DNA of 64,000 nt from Rhizobacter sp. Root404. Its GTDB lineage: Bacteria; Pseudomonadota; Gammaproteobacteria; Burkholderiales; Burkholderiaceae_C. Under the pieces are notes generated by a model. The model did no database searches. It was not told the origin of the DNA and worked only from the letters and a program-made list of their open reading frames with translations. Within the stretch, counting starts at the first letter, position 1. Every line of letters starts with the position of its first letter. The position numbers and the translations under genes were made by a program. Shown here piece by piece: positions 1-8,840 of the stretch. The stretch lies in assembly GCF_001425865.1 (NCBI RefSeq), contig NZ_LMDS01000004.1:2051355-2115354 (forward strand). Reading direction: 5' to 3'.

Positions 1-496
1 GTGCCGGCGCGGCACGCTGCGACGGCAGCGCGGCGGGTCCGGGCAGCGCCGGGGCGGGCGGCCGGGCCGCGGCTTCGCAACGCCGGTACTTCGGCGACGT
101 CAGCGCCCGGCCGAGTGCGGCGGCGATCTTGGGATCCGCCTCGATCCGGATGTACGGGCCCGCACGGTCGGCATAGACCATGAAAGTCAGCTGCTGGCCA
201 CCGCGGACCTCGCTGATCAGCGCGACCTGGAAATCCTTGGGCGGCGGGCTGTTGCCGAAATAGCTGTACGCGCTCATGGCGTTGCGACCGGTCATGCGCT
301 GGTTGCCCTGTTCGACGGCGAGCGCACCGGCCTGCACTTGCAGCCGCGGCGTGCCCGGCCGGCCGCAGTCGACGGCGTAGCTGCCGGCGTAGCGCTTGAG
401 CGTGTCCGCATCGATCGGCTGTGCCGTCGCGGCGAGGCAGGCGGACATCGCCAGCGCGGTCGCGATGACATGGCGAAGGAGGGTCGGTGTCGGCAT
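1..496 (-). CDS. Hypothetical secreted protein, 3' end outside window
   Basis: An open frame runs leftward from ATG at 496 and leaves the window at base 1, so about 165 residues are visible and the C-terminus is missing. A GGGGAGA Shine-Dalgarno lies about 8 nt before the ATG. The first ~25 residues look like a Sec signal peptide (basic start, hydrophobic core, ATA-QP cleavage region), predicting export. The mature part begins with a short acidic/basic stretch, contains two cysteines (VDCGRP and RRCEA) that could pair in the periplasm, and ends in a Pro/Ala-rich tail. No family is recognised. The gene is divergent from the small gene starting at 629. Confidence 0.6.
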   Translation of the reverse strand, partial: MPTPTLLRHVIATALAMSACLAATAQPIDADTLKRYAGSYAVDCGRPGTPRLQVQAGALAVEQGNQRMTGRNAMSAYSYFGNSPPPKDFQVALISEVRGGQQLTFMVYADRAGPYIRIEADPKIAAALGRALTSPKYRRCEAAARPPAPALPGPAALPSQRAAPA

Positions 497-628
497 GTCG
501 CTTCTCCCCGGCAACGCAAAGCTTCGGCGAGCGTAGTACAAGATGGCCTCGCCGCGCGAAAACCTTGACATCCGGTCGCGCGCCCGCCGTTCGATAATGG
601 CCTGACCTGCCGTTCTGCCGCCCACGTC

Positions 629-925
629 ATGTTCGAAGGAATCCTCGCCGCGATCGTCCTGGCCGTCTGCGCCGTGCTGATGCTGCGCCTGGTGCTCAGC
701 GCGCCGCGGCGCTACCGCTTCGACATGGCAATGCGCCGGGCCTGGCTGCCGGTTCGGCGCTTCGGGCTGTGGGTCTGGAACTGGCGCGCGGCCCGGCGCG
801 ATGCGCAGCGCGCGCGCGAGGCCGCGGCCGAGGCGATCGAGCGCGCGCGCAACCGCGGCAACTGGGACGGCAACGTCTACACCCCGAAGTCGTTCCGCAA
901 GCCGCCGCGCGACAAGATGCATTGA
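629..925 (+). CDS. Small single-pass membrane protein, unknown function
   Basis: Encodes 98 residues. Residues ~3-24 form one hydrophobic membrane segment (LAAIVLAVCAVLMLRLVL), followed by a highly basic, Ala/Arg-rich cytoplasmic part with a helical stretch (RDAQRAREAAAEAIERAR) and a short tail rich in Asn, Gly and Lys. The stop codon TGA overlaps the probable TTG start of the next gene (TTGA), so the two are likely co-transcribed and translationally coupled. Codon use matches the core genes. Nothing in the sequence points to a specific function. Confidence 0.6.
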   Translation: MFEGILAAIVLAVCAVLMLRLVLSAPRRYRFDMAMRRAWLPVRRFGLWVWNWRAARRDAQRAREAAAEAIERARNRGNWDGNVYTPKSFRKPPRDKMH

Positions 926-1314
926 GCCGCGCCCGCCCGCCCCTGTCCGCGTCGAAGGCGGACGCCGAGCGCCGGCCCGAGCACTGGTCGGCCGACGCCG
1001 GCCACCGAGACGTCGTCAAGCTCGACATCCCGGCCGACGCCGCACGCGAGCGCCGCTTCGAGATCTACGTGCGGCTGGTGGCCGCGAACCCGGCGGCGCG
1101 CCCCGGCGCGACCCACGCGTTGCGCGTGCTGGTGGACGGCGCACTTGAGTGGGAGCGCAGCGCGAGCACCCCGGGCGACGGCCCCGATTCGCTCGACCTG
1201 CGCCTGGCGCGCACCGTGCCGGTGGGCCGGCCGCTGCGCCTGAACGCGACCTGCGCGGTGCGCGGCGGCGCCCAGCGGGTGGCGCTGTCGATCACCGCCG
1301 ACGAGGAGCCGTAG
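922..1314 (+). CDS. Conserved-looking hypothetical protein
   Basis: Encodes 130 residues from a TTG codon whose last two bases form the stop of the preceding gene. No ATG lies in the coding part of this frame, so the TTG start is the best supported but not certain. The protein is soluble and Arg/Ala-rich, with alternating beta-type stretches such as RFEIYVRLVAANP, HALRVLVDGALEW and RVALSITADEE. These suggest a small beta-sandwich or sheet fold. It converges on dctM with an 18-nt gap. No family is recognised. Confidence 0.5.
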   Translation: MSRARPPLSASKADAERRPEHWSADAGHRDVVKLDIPADAARERRFEIYVRLVAANPAARPGATHALRVLVDGALEWERSASTPGDGPDSLDLRLARTVPVGRPLRLNATCAVRGGAQRVALSITADEEP

Positions 1315-1332
1315 CGCCCGCGGCCGCGCCGC

Positions 1333-2655
1333 TCACCTCATCATCAGGTGCGGCAACCACAGGGACAGCGTCGGCCAGTAGGTCACCAGCACCAGGAACG
1401 CAATCATCGTCAGCAGCCACGGCCCGACCGCGACCGTCAGCTCGGTGATGCCCATCTTGGTGATGCCCGAGGCGACGTACAGGTTCAGCCCGACCGGCGG
1501 GTGGCACAGACCGACCTCCATGTTGACCGCCATCAGGATGCCGAAGTGCACCGGGTCGACGCCGAGCTTGACCGCCACCGGGAACAGGATCGGCGCCATG
1601 ATCAGCACGATCGCCGCCGGGTCCATGAAATTGCCCGCGGCCAGCAGGATCACGTTGACGAGTAGCAGGAACACGACGAGGCCGAAACCCTGGCTCGTCA
1701 TCCAGGCCGCCATCGCCTGCGGGATCTGCTCGCTGGTCATCAGGAAGCTGAACAGTACCGCGTTCGTGATGATGTAGAGCAGCATCGAGCTCATCGCCGC
1801 GGCGCCGAGCAGCGACTTCGGCACTTCGCTGAGCTTCAGGTCCTTGTAGACGAACACCGAGATGAAGAAGGCGTAGACCGCCGCCATCGCCGCCGCCTCG
1901 GTCGGCGTGAACATGCCGCTGTAGATGCCGCCGATCACGACGACGATCAGCAGCAGCCCCCACATGCTCTCGCGGAAGGCGCGCCAGCGCTCGCCCCAGG
2001 TCGCCTTCGGCATGCGCGGGTAGTCGAACTTCTTGGCGCGCCACCAGGTCGTGACGCCGAGCAGGAAGGACAGGCACAGCCCGGGCACCACGCCGGCCAG
2101 GAACAGCTGGCCGACCGAGGCCGAGCTGACCGGCTCGCCGTTCGGCCCGGTCGCATTCATGCCGGCGGTGGCGATCGCGTACATCACCAGGTTGATCGAC
2201 GGCGGAAACAGGATGCCCAACGCCCCCGAGGTCGTGATCACGCCGGCGCCGAAGCGCTTGGGGTAGCCGGCCTTCACCATCGCCGGCAGCATGATCGAGC
2301 CGACCGCGACGACGGTGGCGACCGACGAGCCCGAGATCGCCGCGAACAGCGCGCAGGCCATCACGCCCGCCAGCCCCATGCCGCCGTACCAGTGGCCGAT
2401 CATCGAGGTGCAGAAGTTGATCATCCGCTTGGCGACCCCGCCATGCGTCAGGAAGTTGCCGGCGAGGATGAAGAACGGGATCGCCATGACCTCGAACTTC
2501 TCGATCCCGGTGAACAGCTTCAGCGCGACCGATTCGATCGGCACCTGCGTCAGCGTGAACAGGAAGGTCAGCACCGTCAGGCCGAGCGAGATGCTGATCG
2601 GCATGCCGGTCAGCATCAGCGCCAGCAGCAGCACGAAGATGATGAGCGTGTTCAT
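1333..2655 (-). CDS. dctM: TRAP transporter large permease DctM
   Basis: Encodes 440 residues, the normal length for the DctM/SiaM large subunit of TRAP secondary transporters, which couple solute uptake to a sodium or proton gradient in the inner membrane. About a dozen hydrophobic segments span the protein. It carries the family's Gly/Pro-rich loops, including ILFPPSINLVMYA and the HPPVGLNLYVASG motif near residue 395. Its start overlaps the end of dctQ by 4 bp, giving the usual coupled order dctP-dctQ-dctM. The neighbouring DctB/DctR-like pair implies a small organic acid, probably a C4-dicarboxylate, as substrate. The exact ligand cannot be read from the sequence. Confidence 0.93.
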   Translation of the reverse strand: MNTLIIFVLLLALMLTGMPISISLGLTVLTFLFTLTQVPIESVALKLFTGIEKFEVMAIPFFILAGNFLTHGGVAKRMINFCTSMIGHWYGGMGLAGVMACALFAAISGSSVATVVAVGSIMLPAMVKAGYPKRFGAGVITTSGALGILFPPSINLVMYAIATAGMNATGPNGEPVSSASVGQLFLAGVVPGLCLSFLLGVTTWWRAKKFDYPRMPKATWGERWRAFRESMWGLLLIVVVIGGIYSGMFTPTEAAAMAAVYAFFISVFVYKDLKLSEVPKSLLGAAAMSSMLLYIITNAVLFSFLMTSEQIPQAMAAWMTSQGFGLVVFLLLVNVILLAAGNFMDPAAIVLIMAPILFPVAVKLGVDPVHFGILMAVNMEVGLCHPPVGLNLYVASGITKMGITELTVAVGPWLLTMIAFLVLVTYWPTLSLWLPHLMMR

Positions 2656-3305
2656 CGCTTGTCGCTCCCTTGCGCGGCGGCCGACGTGGGGCCGGTCGCG
2701 ACGAGCACGTCGAGCTCTGCCTCGTCGACGCCCTTCACGCCGTGGTCGGCGTGCGGCACTTCACCGGTCTTCCAGAACGCCCAGGCGACCTGCAGGAAGC
2801 GGAAGCACATCAGGTACGAGCCCAGCGGCACGCACGAGTACGGGATCCAGGTCGGCACTTCGAGGTCCGGCGAGGTCGGCCCCTCGGGCAGATCGCCCAC
2901 GTCCATGCCCAGCCAGTTGTGCAGCAGCGCGTAGTGGAAGCCGTTCTCCCAGACGAAGCGCGCGCCCAGCGTGCCGACGATGCCGGTGAACAGCGCGCCC
3001 GCCAGCAGCCCGAACATGATCAGGTAGCGCGCCTTGCTCTTCGGCAGCGCCCGCACCACCACGTCGACGCCGACGTGCGTGCCGTGCCGCACGCCGTACG
3101 CCGCCCCGAACTTGGCCATCCAGACGAACATGTAGATGCACAGTTCCTGCGCCCAGCTGACGTTCATCCGGATGGTGTAGTCCTGGATGACCGGCACGCC
3201 GGAGGCGAAGCGGTGCAGCACCGCGAGGAAGATCACGAGGGTGGCCGCACCCATCAGGAAGGTGATCAGCCATTCCTCCAGGTGATCGAGGGCACGCAGG
3301 ACCAC
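2652..3305 (-). CDS. dctQ: TRAP transporter small permease DctQ
   Basis: Encodes 217 residues from a GTG start, 7 nt after the dctP stop. The protein is longer than a minimal DctQ (about 160-190) because of a hydrophilic insert (LLHNWLGMDVGDLPEG region, ~125-150) and a C-terminal cytoplasmic tail. It has four hydrophobic segments and the family-typical aromatic/Glu motif VSWAQELCIYMFVWMAKFGAA. DctQ is the small membrane partner of DctM and contacts the binding protein. It overlaps dctM by 4 bp, so the subunits should be made in fixed ratio. Confidence 0.9.
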   Translation of the reverse strand: MVLRALDHLEEWLITFLMGAATLVIFLAVLHRFASGVPVIQDYTIRMNVSWAQELCIYMFVWMAKFGAAYGVRHGTHVGVDVVVRALPKSKARYLIMFGLLAGALFTGIVGTLGARFVWENGFHYALLHNWLGMDVGDLPEGPTSPDLEVPTWIPYSCVPLGSYLMCFRFLQVAWAFWKTGEVPHADHGVKGVDEAELDVLVATGPTSAAAQGSDKR

Positions 3306-3312
3306 GACGCGG

Positions 3313-4335
3313 TCACTTCGGCGCGACGAAACCCGACGCCGCGTAGACGGCGTCGATCGTCGCCTTGCCCAGGCGCGCTTCCATCTCCTTGTGGACCGGC
3401 ATCAGCGCCTTCTTCCACTCGTTGCTCTCTTCCGGCGTCAGCGTGTAGATCGTGGTCTTGCCGCTGGCGCGCATCTTCTCGAGGTCCTCGACGTTCTCCT
3501 TCGACGCCATCTGGTTGGCGAACGCGGTCGCCTCCTTGAGCGCGCCTTCGAGCGTGGTGCGGATGTCGGCGGGCAGACCCTCCCAGAACTTCTTGTTGAC
3601 GATCACGGCATAGGCCAGGTGGCCGTGGTTCGAGATCGTCGTGTGCTTCTGCACCTCGTAGGTCTTCTGGGTGTAGAAGTTCGACGGCACGCCTTCGCAA
3701 CCGTCGACCACGCCCGACTGCAGCGCCTGGTACAGCTCGCTGAACGCCATGACCTGCGGGATCGCGCCGAGCGCGCGCATCTCGGCGTCGAGCACCTTGC
3801 TCGACTGGATGCGCATCTTCAGGCCCTTGAAGTCGGCGACCTTGTGCAGCGGCCTGTTGGCCGACATGATGTGGAAGCCGTTGTCCCAGTACGCCAGGCC
3901 CTTGATGCCCTTGGGCTCGAGCTTCTTGAACAGGCCGGCACCGACCGGCCCGTCGGTCACGGCGCGGAACGCGGCCTCGTCCTTGAAGATGAAGGGCAGG
4001 TCGAACACCTCGAATTCCTTCACCCCGAGCGGGCCGAACTTGGCGAGCGAGGGCGCGAGCATCTGCACCGATCCGAGCTGCAGCGCCTCCATCTCCTCCT
4101 TGTCCTTGTAGAGCTGGCTGTTCGGGTAGACCTCGACCTTGACCTTGCCGCCGGTACGCGACTCGGCGAGCTCCTTGAACTTCAGCGCGCCGTTGCCCTT
4201 GGGTGTGTCGGGCGCGACGACGTGGCTGAACTTGATGACGATCGGCGCCTGCGCGCGCACGACGGCGGGCAGCGCGAGGGAGGCGGCGGTCGCGGCGGCG
4301 GCGCCGAGCACGAGGCGGCGTGAAGGGTGGCTCAT
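3313..4335 (-). CDS. dctP: TRAP transporter solute-binding protein DctP
   Basis: Encodes 340 residues from ATG 4335. The N-terminus MSHPSRRLVLGAAAATAASL is a signal peptide with twin arginines, cleaved near VVRAQA, so the protein is periplasmic. The mature part fits the DctP family: IKFSHVVAPDTPKGNGA at the start, a central LKMRIQSSKV segment holding the conserved Arg that binds the substrate carboxylate, and GVVDGCEGVPSNFY. Length is normal for the family. It is first in the dctPQM operon and divergent from the sensor kinase gene, with 136 bp between them. The frame continues open upstream of 4335 but only as antisense of the kinase gene, so the signal-peptide start is preferred. Confidence 0.94.
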   Translation of the reverse strand: MSHPSRRLVLGAAAATAASLALPAVVRAQAPIVIKFSHVVAPDTPKGNGALKFKELAESRTGGKVKVEVYPNSQLYKDKEEMEALQLGSVQMLAPSLAKFGPLGVKEFEVFDLPFIFKDEAAFRAVTDGPVGAGLFKKLEPKGIKGLAYWDNGFHIMSANRPLHKVADFKGLKMRIQSSKVLDAEMRALGAIPQVMAFSELYQALQSGVVDGCEGVPSNFYTQKTYEVQKHTTISNHGHLAYAVIVNKKFWEGLPADIRTTLEGALKEATAFANQMASKENVEDLEKMRASGKTTIYTLTPEESNEWKKALMPVHKEMEARLGKATIDAVYAASGFVAPK

Positions 4336-4405
4336 CAGCTTGTCTCCGGTCTTGGAATGGAAATCTGCGCCGCGATTCTGCGAGCCGGAGCCGGGGTCGC
4401 GACAT

Positions 4406-4419
4406 TGTGGAGTTCCACA
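4406..4419. promoter_or_regulatory. Palindromic operator candidate between dctP and dctB
   Basis: A perfect 6-bp inverted repeat, TGTGGA-GT-TCCACA, lies in the 136-bp divergent region between dctP and the kinase gene, 71 bp upstream of dctP and 53 bp upstream of the kinase. It sits in a local AT-richer pocket (ACATTGTGGAGTTCCACATT). The position and symmetry suit a dimeric FixJ/LuxR-type regulator, most simply the DctR-like protein encoded next door. This is inferred from position only. Confidence 0.5.
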
Positions 4420-4471
4420 TTTCGGCGGCGCGCGCGGCACCTGGCGCAGGGCACGTCCTAGACTTCCGGCC

Positions 4472-6448
4472 ATGTCCTCGCACCGCCTCGTCACCGCGCC
4501 GCCGCGGCCGCTGCTGGCGCTGCCGCCGCGCCCGGCGCTGCGGCGCGGACTGTGGGCGCTGCCGCTGCTGATTTCGCTGGCGTTCGTCGCCGCGGTGCTG
4601 CTGTGGCTGCGCGCGGACGAACACGCCGAGCTCGAGCGCCAGCGCACCGAGCTGATCTCGGATGCACTGTCGCTGCAAGCGCAGGTGAGCGCCCGCATCG
4701 AGCACGAGAGTGCGCTGCTGGCCGCGTTCGCCGCGGCGCTGGAAGCGCGGCAACTCTCGCCCGCCGCCTTCGCAGCCGCACCCGAGGTGCAGCAGGGCCT
4801 GCGCCGGTTCTGGGTCGCTCTGACTTGGCTCGACGCCGGCAACCGCATCGTCGCGCATGTGCCGGATCTGGCGCCGCGGCCCGATCTGCCGAGCCTGGTC
4901 GCGACCGGCCTGAGCGCGCACCTGCGGGTGCCGCTGGCCTCCGGCGGCGCGCTGGTGGCGCGCTACTCGCCGACCGACATGCTGCGCCAGAACGTGCCGT
5001 GGTGGCTGGCCCGCAAGTACGACGTGCGCCTGGTCGACAGCTTCGGCGACGTGATCGCCTCGACCACCGACAACCGCGACCTCGGCGACCGGCAGTTCCA
5101 CCGCACCAGCCTGGAGCCGACGCTGAGCGATGCCTACCTCGAGCTGATCGCGCGCGACCGCGTCACGCCGTGGTACCGCAGCCTGCCGGTGGCGATGGTC
5201 GCCGGCTTCCTGGTGCTGATCGGCGCGATCACGGCGCTGCTGCGGCGCCAGGTGCACGACGTGTCGCGCGCCGAAGCGGCCTGGCGCACCGAGGCGGCGT
5301 GGCGCGGCGCGATGGAGGATTCGCTGACCGTCGGCCTGCGCGCCCGCGACCTCGACGGGCGCATCCTGTACGTCAACCGCGCGTTCGCCGACATGGTGGG
5401 TTACGGCGCCGACGAGCTGAACGGCCTGCGCCCGCCGATGCCCTACTGGCCGCCCGACGCGCTGGACGAGTCGATGCAGCGCCACCGCCGCAACATGGCC
5501 GGCGACGCGCCGCGCGGCGGCTACGAGGCGCGCTGGCGGCACCGCGACGGGCGCCCGATCGACATCATCCTGTTCGAGGCGCCGCTGGTCGACGCCAGCG
5601 GCCGGCACATCGGCTGGATGGGTTCGGTGCTCGAGATCACCGAACGCAAGCGGCTCGAGGAGCGCGAGCGCCGCCAGACCGACACGATGGCGCACCACGC
5701 GCGCCTGACGATGCTGGGCGAGATCGCCTCGACGCTCGCCCACGAGCTGAACCAGCCGCTCAGCGCGATCTCGAGCTACAACGCCGGCGTGATGAACTCG
5801 CTGCAGCGGGCCGCGCCCGAGGCAGCGCCCGTCGACCCCACCGTGTTGCGTGCCCTGCAGCGGCTGGGCGAACAGGCCGCGCACGCCGGGCGCATCGTGC
5901 AGCGGATCCGCCAGTTCCTGACGCGGCGCGAGCCGCAGCTCGAGACCTGCTCGTTGAACGCCATCGTGCAGGGCGGGGTCGACCTGCTGCGGCGCGAGAT
6001 CGCGCGCCAGCAGGTGCAGATCACGCTGACCTTGCAGCCGGAGCTCGCGCCGGCCGTCGCGGATGCGGTGCTGATCGAGCAGGTCGTGATCAACCTGGTG
6101 CGCAATGCGGTCGATGCGCTCGCGGCCCAGCCCGTCGATCCGGAACGCCCGCGCCGCATCGAGGCCTGCACGTTGCAGACGCCGGATCGCCGATTCGTGC
6201 GCATCGATGTGCGCGACAACGGCCCCGGCCTGCAGGGTCGTCGCATCGAGGCGCTGTGCGCGCCCTTCTACTCGACCAAGGTCGAAGGCATGGGCATGGG
6301 CCTGGCGATCTGCCGCTCGATCGTCGAGGCGCACCACGGCGCGTTCGACGCCACCGAGGCGCCGGGCGGCGGCGCGTGGTTCTCGATGACGCTGCCGGTG
6401 GATCTGCCGATGACCGAGCCCGCACCGGGCGCAAAGGCCCTGGCATGA
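4472..6448 (+). CDS. dctB: DctB-type membrane sensor histidine kinase with PAS
   Basis: Encodes 658 residues from ATG 4472. Order: membrane segment ~28-50; periplasmic sensor region ~50-240; second membrane segment ~245-262 (VAMVAGFLVLIGAITALL); PAS domain ~285-400 (RILYVNRAFADMVGYGADEL, ending EITERKR); dimerisation/His domain with phospho-acceptor in STLAHELNQPLSAISSYN; HATPase domain with N box (NLVRNAVDAL), DNGPGL, FYSTKVEGMGMGLAICRS. The HELNQPL H-box is typical of DctB/FixL-type kinases. It overlaps the response regulator by 4 bp and is divergent from dctPQM, so it should sense the transported organic acid and control its uptake. The exact ligand is unknown. Confidence 0.88.
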   Translation: MSSHRLVTAPPRPLLALPPRPALRRGLWALPLLISLAFVAAVLLWLRADEHAELERQRTELISDALSLQAQVSARIEHESALLAAFAAALEARQLSPAAFAAAPEVQQGLRRFWVALTWLDAGNRIVAHVPDLAPRPDLPSLVATGLSAHLRVPLASGGALVARYSPTDMLRQNVPWWLARKYDVRLVDSFGDVIASTTDNRDLGDRQFHRTSLEPTLSDAYLELIARDRVTPWYRSLPVAMVAGFLVLIGAITALLRRQVHDVSRAEAAWRTEAAWRGAMEDSLTVGLRARDLDGRILYVNRAFADMVGYGADELNGLRPPMPYWPPDALDESMQRHRRNMAGDAPRGGYEARWRHRDGRPIDIILFEAPLVDASGRHIGWMGSVLEITERKRLEERERRQTDTMAHHARLTMLGEIASTLAHELNQPLSAISSYNAGVMNSLQRAAPEAAPVDPTVLRALQRLGEQAAHAGRIVQRIRQFLTRREPQLETCSLNAIVQGGVDLLRREIARQQVQITLTLQPELAPAVADAVLIEQVVINLVRNAVDALAAQPVDPERPRRIEACTLQTPDRRFVRIDVRDNGPGLQGRRIEALCAPFYSTKVEGMGMGLAICRSIVEAHHGAFDATEAPGGGAWFSMTLPVDLPMTEPAPGAKALA

Positions 6449-7059
6449 GTGCGGTGTCGCGCGGCCAGGTCTACCTCGTCGACGACGAGGCCGCGGTGCG
6501 CGATGCGCTCGCCTTCCTGCTCGGCTCGCGCGGCCTCGCGGTGCGCAGCTTCGCCGGCGGTGCGGAACTGCTCGCGGCCGTCGACGCGACGCCGCGGCCG
6601 CTGGCCGGCGTGTTCGTGCTCGACGTGCGGATGGAGCCGATGTCGGGCCTGCGCGTGTTCGACGAGCTGGTCGCGCGGCGCCTGCGCAACCCGGTGCTGT
6701 TCCTGAGCGGACACGGCGACATCCCGATGGCAGTCGAGGCGCTGAAGAACGGCGCCTTCGATTTTCTCGAGAAGCCGTACAGCGACAACGCGCTGGCCGA
6801 CCGCATCGAACAGGCCCTGGCGGTCGACACCGCGATGCACGCGACCGACGCCCGCAGCGCCGAGCGCAGTGCGCGGCTGGCGAGCCTGACCGAACGCGAG
6901 GCCGAGGTGATGCACCGCGTCGCCGCCGGCAAACTCAACAAGGTGATCGCCGACGAACTACACGTCTCGGTGCGCACGGTGGAGGTTCACCGCGCCCGCG
7001 TCTACGCCAAGCTGGGCGTGCGCTCGGCGGCCGAGGTGGCCACCGTGCTGGCCGGTTAA
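6445..7059 (+). CDS. dctR: FixJ/LuxR-family response regulator (DctR-like)
   Basis: Encodes 204 residues. The receiver domain ~8-122 has acidic pocket VDDEAA, phospho-acceptor Asp in VLDVRMEPMSGL, conserved Ser in LFLSGHGD and Lys in FLEKPYS. A LuxR-type helix-turn-helix follows at ~142-200 (LTEREAEVMHRVAAGKLNKV, HVSVRTVEVHRARVYAKLG). It has no AAA+ domain, so it activates sigma70 rather than sigma54 promoters. Its ATG overlaps the kinase stop (ATGA), marking a cognate two-component pair. The probable target is dctPQM, through the palindrome at 4406-4419. It converges on pntB with a 7-nt gap. Confidence 0.88.
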   Translation: MSAVSRGQVYLVDDEAAVRDALAFLLGSRGLAVRSFAGGAELLAAVDATPRPLAGVFVLDVRMEPMSGLRVFDELVARRLRNPVLFLSGHGDIPMAVEALKNGAFDFLEKPYSDNALADRIEQALAVDTAMHATDARSAERSARLASLTEREAEVMHRVAAGKLNKVIADELHVSVRTVEVHRARVYAKLGVRSAAEVATVLAG

Positions 7060-7066
7060 ACCGGCG

Positions 7067-8506
7067 TTACTCGATCGCCTTGACCATGTCCTCGACGACC
7101 TTCTTCGCGTCGCCGAACACCATCATCGTCTTGTCCATGTAGAACAGCTCGTTGTCCAGGCCGGCGTAGCCCGCGGCCATCGAGCGCTTGTTGACGATGA
7201 TGGTCTTGGCCTTGTAGGCCTCCAGGATCGGCATGCCGTAGATCGGGCTGCCCTTGGTGTGCGCGGCCGGGTTCACGACGTCGTTGGCGCCGAGGATGAT
7301 CGCCACGTCGGCCTGGCCGAACTCGCCGTTGATGTCCTCCATCTCGAAGACCTGGTCGTACGGCACCTCGGCCTCGGCCAGCAGCACGTTCATGTGGCCC
7401 GGCATGCGGCCGGCGACCGGGTGGATCGCGTACTTCACCGTGATGCCCTTCTCGGTCAGCTTGGCCGCGAGTTCCTTCACCGCATGCTGCGCGCGCGCGA
7501 CCGCCAGGCCGTAACCCGGCACGATCACCACCGTCTCGGCGTTGCCGAGCACGAAGGCCGCGTCGTCGGCGCTGCCGCTCTTGACCGGGCGCTGCTCGGC
7601 CTTGCCGCCGCCGGCCGTCGCCGCCTCGCCGCCGAAGCCGCCGAGGATCACGTTGAAGAACGAGCGGTTCATCGCCTTGCACATGATGTAGCTCAGGATC
7701 GCGCCCGAGCTGCCCACCAGCGAGCCGGCGATGATCAGCATCGCGTTGTTCAGCGAGAAGCCGATGCCGGCCGCCGCCCAGCCGGAGTAGCTGTTGAGCA
7801 TCGAGACGACCACCGGCATGTCGGCGCCGCCGATCGGGATGATGATCAGCACGCCCAGCACGAACGCGATCGCCAGCAGCACGATGAAGTCGGTCCAGCT
7901 CTGGCTGTCGACGAAGCCGTAGATGAAGAACAGCAGCGCCAGGCCCAGCACCAGGTTCAGGATGTGCTGGCCCGGGAACTGCACCGGCGCGCCCTGGAAC
8001 AGGCGGAACTTGTACTTGCCGCTGAGCTTGCCGAAGGCGATCACCGAGCCGCTGAAGGTGATCGCGCCGATCGCCGCGCCGAGCGCGAGCTCGAGGCGGT
8101 TGCCGGCCGGGATCGGGTCGAGCGCCTTGGCGACGATCGCGAACGCGTGCGGCTCGGCCACTGCCGAGATCGCGATGAACACCGCGGCCATGCCGATCAT
8201 GCTGTGCATGAACGCGACCAGCTCGGGCATCTTGGTCATCTCGACCTTCTGCGCCATGTAGGCGCCGAGCGCGCCACCGGCGAGCAGGCCGACCAGTACC
8301 CAGGCCAGGCCGGCCACACCGCTGTGCCCGGCCTCGCCGGCAAGCTTGAAGATCAGCGCCGCGGTCGTCACGACCGCGATCGCCATGCCGGTCATGCCGA
8401 AGACGTTGCCGCGGATCGAGGTGGTCGGGTGGCTCAGGCCTTTGAGGGCCTGGATGAAGCAGACGCTGGCGATCAAATACATCAGCGTGACGAGGTTCAT
8501 GCTCAC
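7067..8506 (-). CDS. pntB: NAD(P) transhydrogenase subunit beta
   Basis: Encodes 479 residues (E. coli PntB is about 460). The N-terminal ~270 residues form several membrane helices (domain II). The C-terminal ~200 form the NADP(H)-binding domain III, with the typical VIVPGYGLAVARAQHAVKELA nucleotide-binding segment shown here over about residues 327-347, AIHPVAGRMPGHMNVLLAEA, and GANDVVNPAA. The enzyme moves hydride between NADH and NADP+ while translocating protons across the inner membrane. A GTG start at 8506 overlaps the pntAB stop and has AGGAGGG 6 nt upstream, better placed than for the ATG at 8500. It is last in the pntAA-pntAB-pntB operon. Confidence 0.95.
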   Translation of the reverse strand: MSMNLVTLMYLIASVCFIQALKGLSHPTTSIRGNVFGMTGMAIAVVTTAALIFKLAGEAGHSGVAGLAWVLVGLLAGGALGAYMAQKVEMTKMPELVAFMHSMIGMAAVFIAISAVAEPHAFAIVAKALDPIPAGNRLELALGAAIGAITFSGSVIAFGKLSGKYKFRLFQGAPVQFPGQHILNLVLGLALLFFIYGFVDSQSWTDFIVLLAIAFVLGVLIIIPIGGADMPVVVSMLNSYSGWAAAGIGFSLNNAMLIIAGSLVGSSGAILSYIMCKAMNRSFFNVILGGFGGEAATAGGGKAEQRPVKSGSADDAAFVLGNAETVVIVPGYGLAVARAQHAVKELAAKLTEKGITVKYAIHPVAGRMPGHMNVLLAEAEVPYDQVFEMEDINGEFGQADVAIILGANDVVNPAAHTKGSPIYGMPILEAYKAKTIIVNKRSMAAGYAGLDNELFYMDKTMMVFGDAKKVVEDMVKAIE

Positions 8507-8829
8507 TTGGAGCCCTCCTTCACGACGACCTTCTTGTCCTTCTTCTTGAACATCTCCAGCATTCGCCGCGTCACCAGGAAGCCGCCGAACACGTTGACCG
8601 CGGCGAGCGCGACCGCGAGCACGCCGAAGACCTTGCCGACGCCGCCTTCGGTGAGCGCCGCGGCGAGCATCGCGCCGACGATCACGATCGCCGAGATCGC
8701 GTTGGTGACCGCCATCAACGGCGTGTGCAGCGCGGGCGTGACGGTCCAGACGACGTGGTAGCCGACGTAGATCGCGAGCACGAAGATGATCAGGTTGGTG
8801 ATCGTGTGGGAAACGATTTCGTGTTCCAT
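8503..8829 (-). CDS. pntAB: NAD(P) transhydrogenase subunit alpha part 2
   Basis: Encodes 108 residues, the membrane portion of the alpha subunit as a separate polypeptide, as in Rhodospirillum-type three-gene transhydrogenases. Three or four hydrophobic helices are visible (TITNLIIFVLAIYVGYHVVW; TPLMAVTNAISAIVIVGAML; FGVLAVALAAVNVFGGFLV) with the conserved HTPLMAVTNAISAIV segment. A Lys-rich tail follows. It lies 11 nt after pntAA and overlaps pntB by 4 bp. Confidence 0.93.
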   Translation of the reverse strand: MEHEIVSHTITNLIIFVLAIYVGYHVVWTVTPALHTPLMAVTNAISAIVIVGAMLAAALTEGGVGKVFGVLAVALAAVNVFGGFLVTRRMLEMFKKKDKKVVVKEGSK

Positions 8830-8840
8830 GGTCCGCTTTC

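Noticed and set aside
3266..6337. Open frame of about 1000 codons on the minus strand across dctP and the sensor kinase
   Set aside because: Antisense of clear dctP and kinase coding sequence; Arg/His-rich shadow translation caused by high third-position GC.
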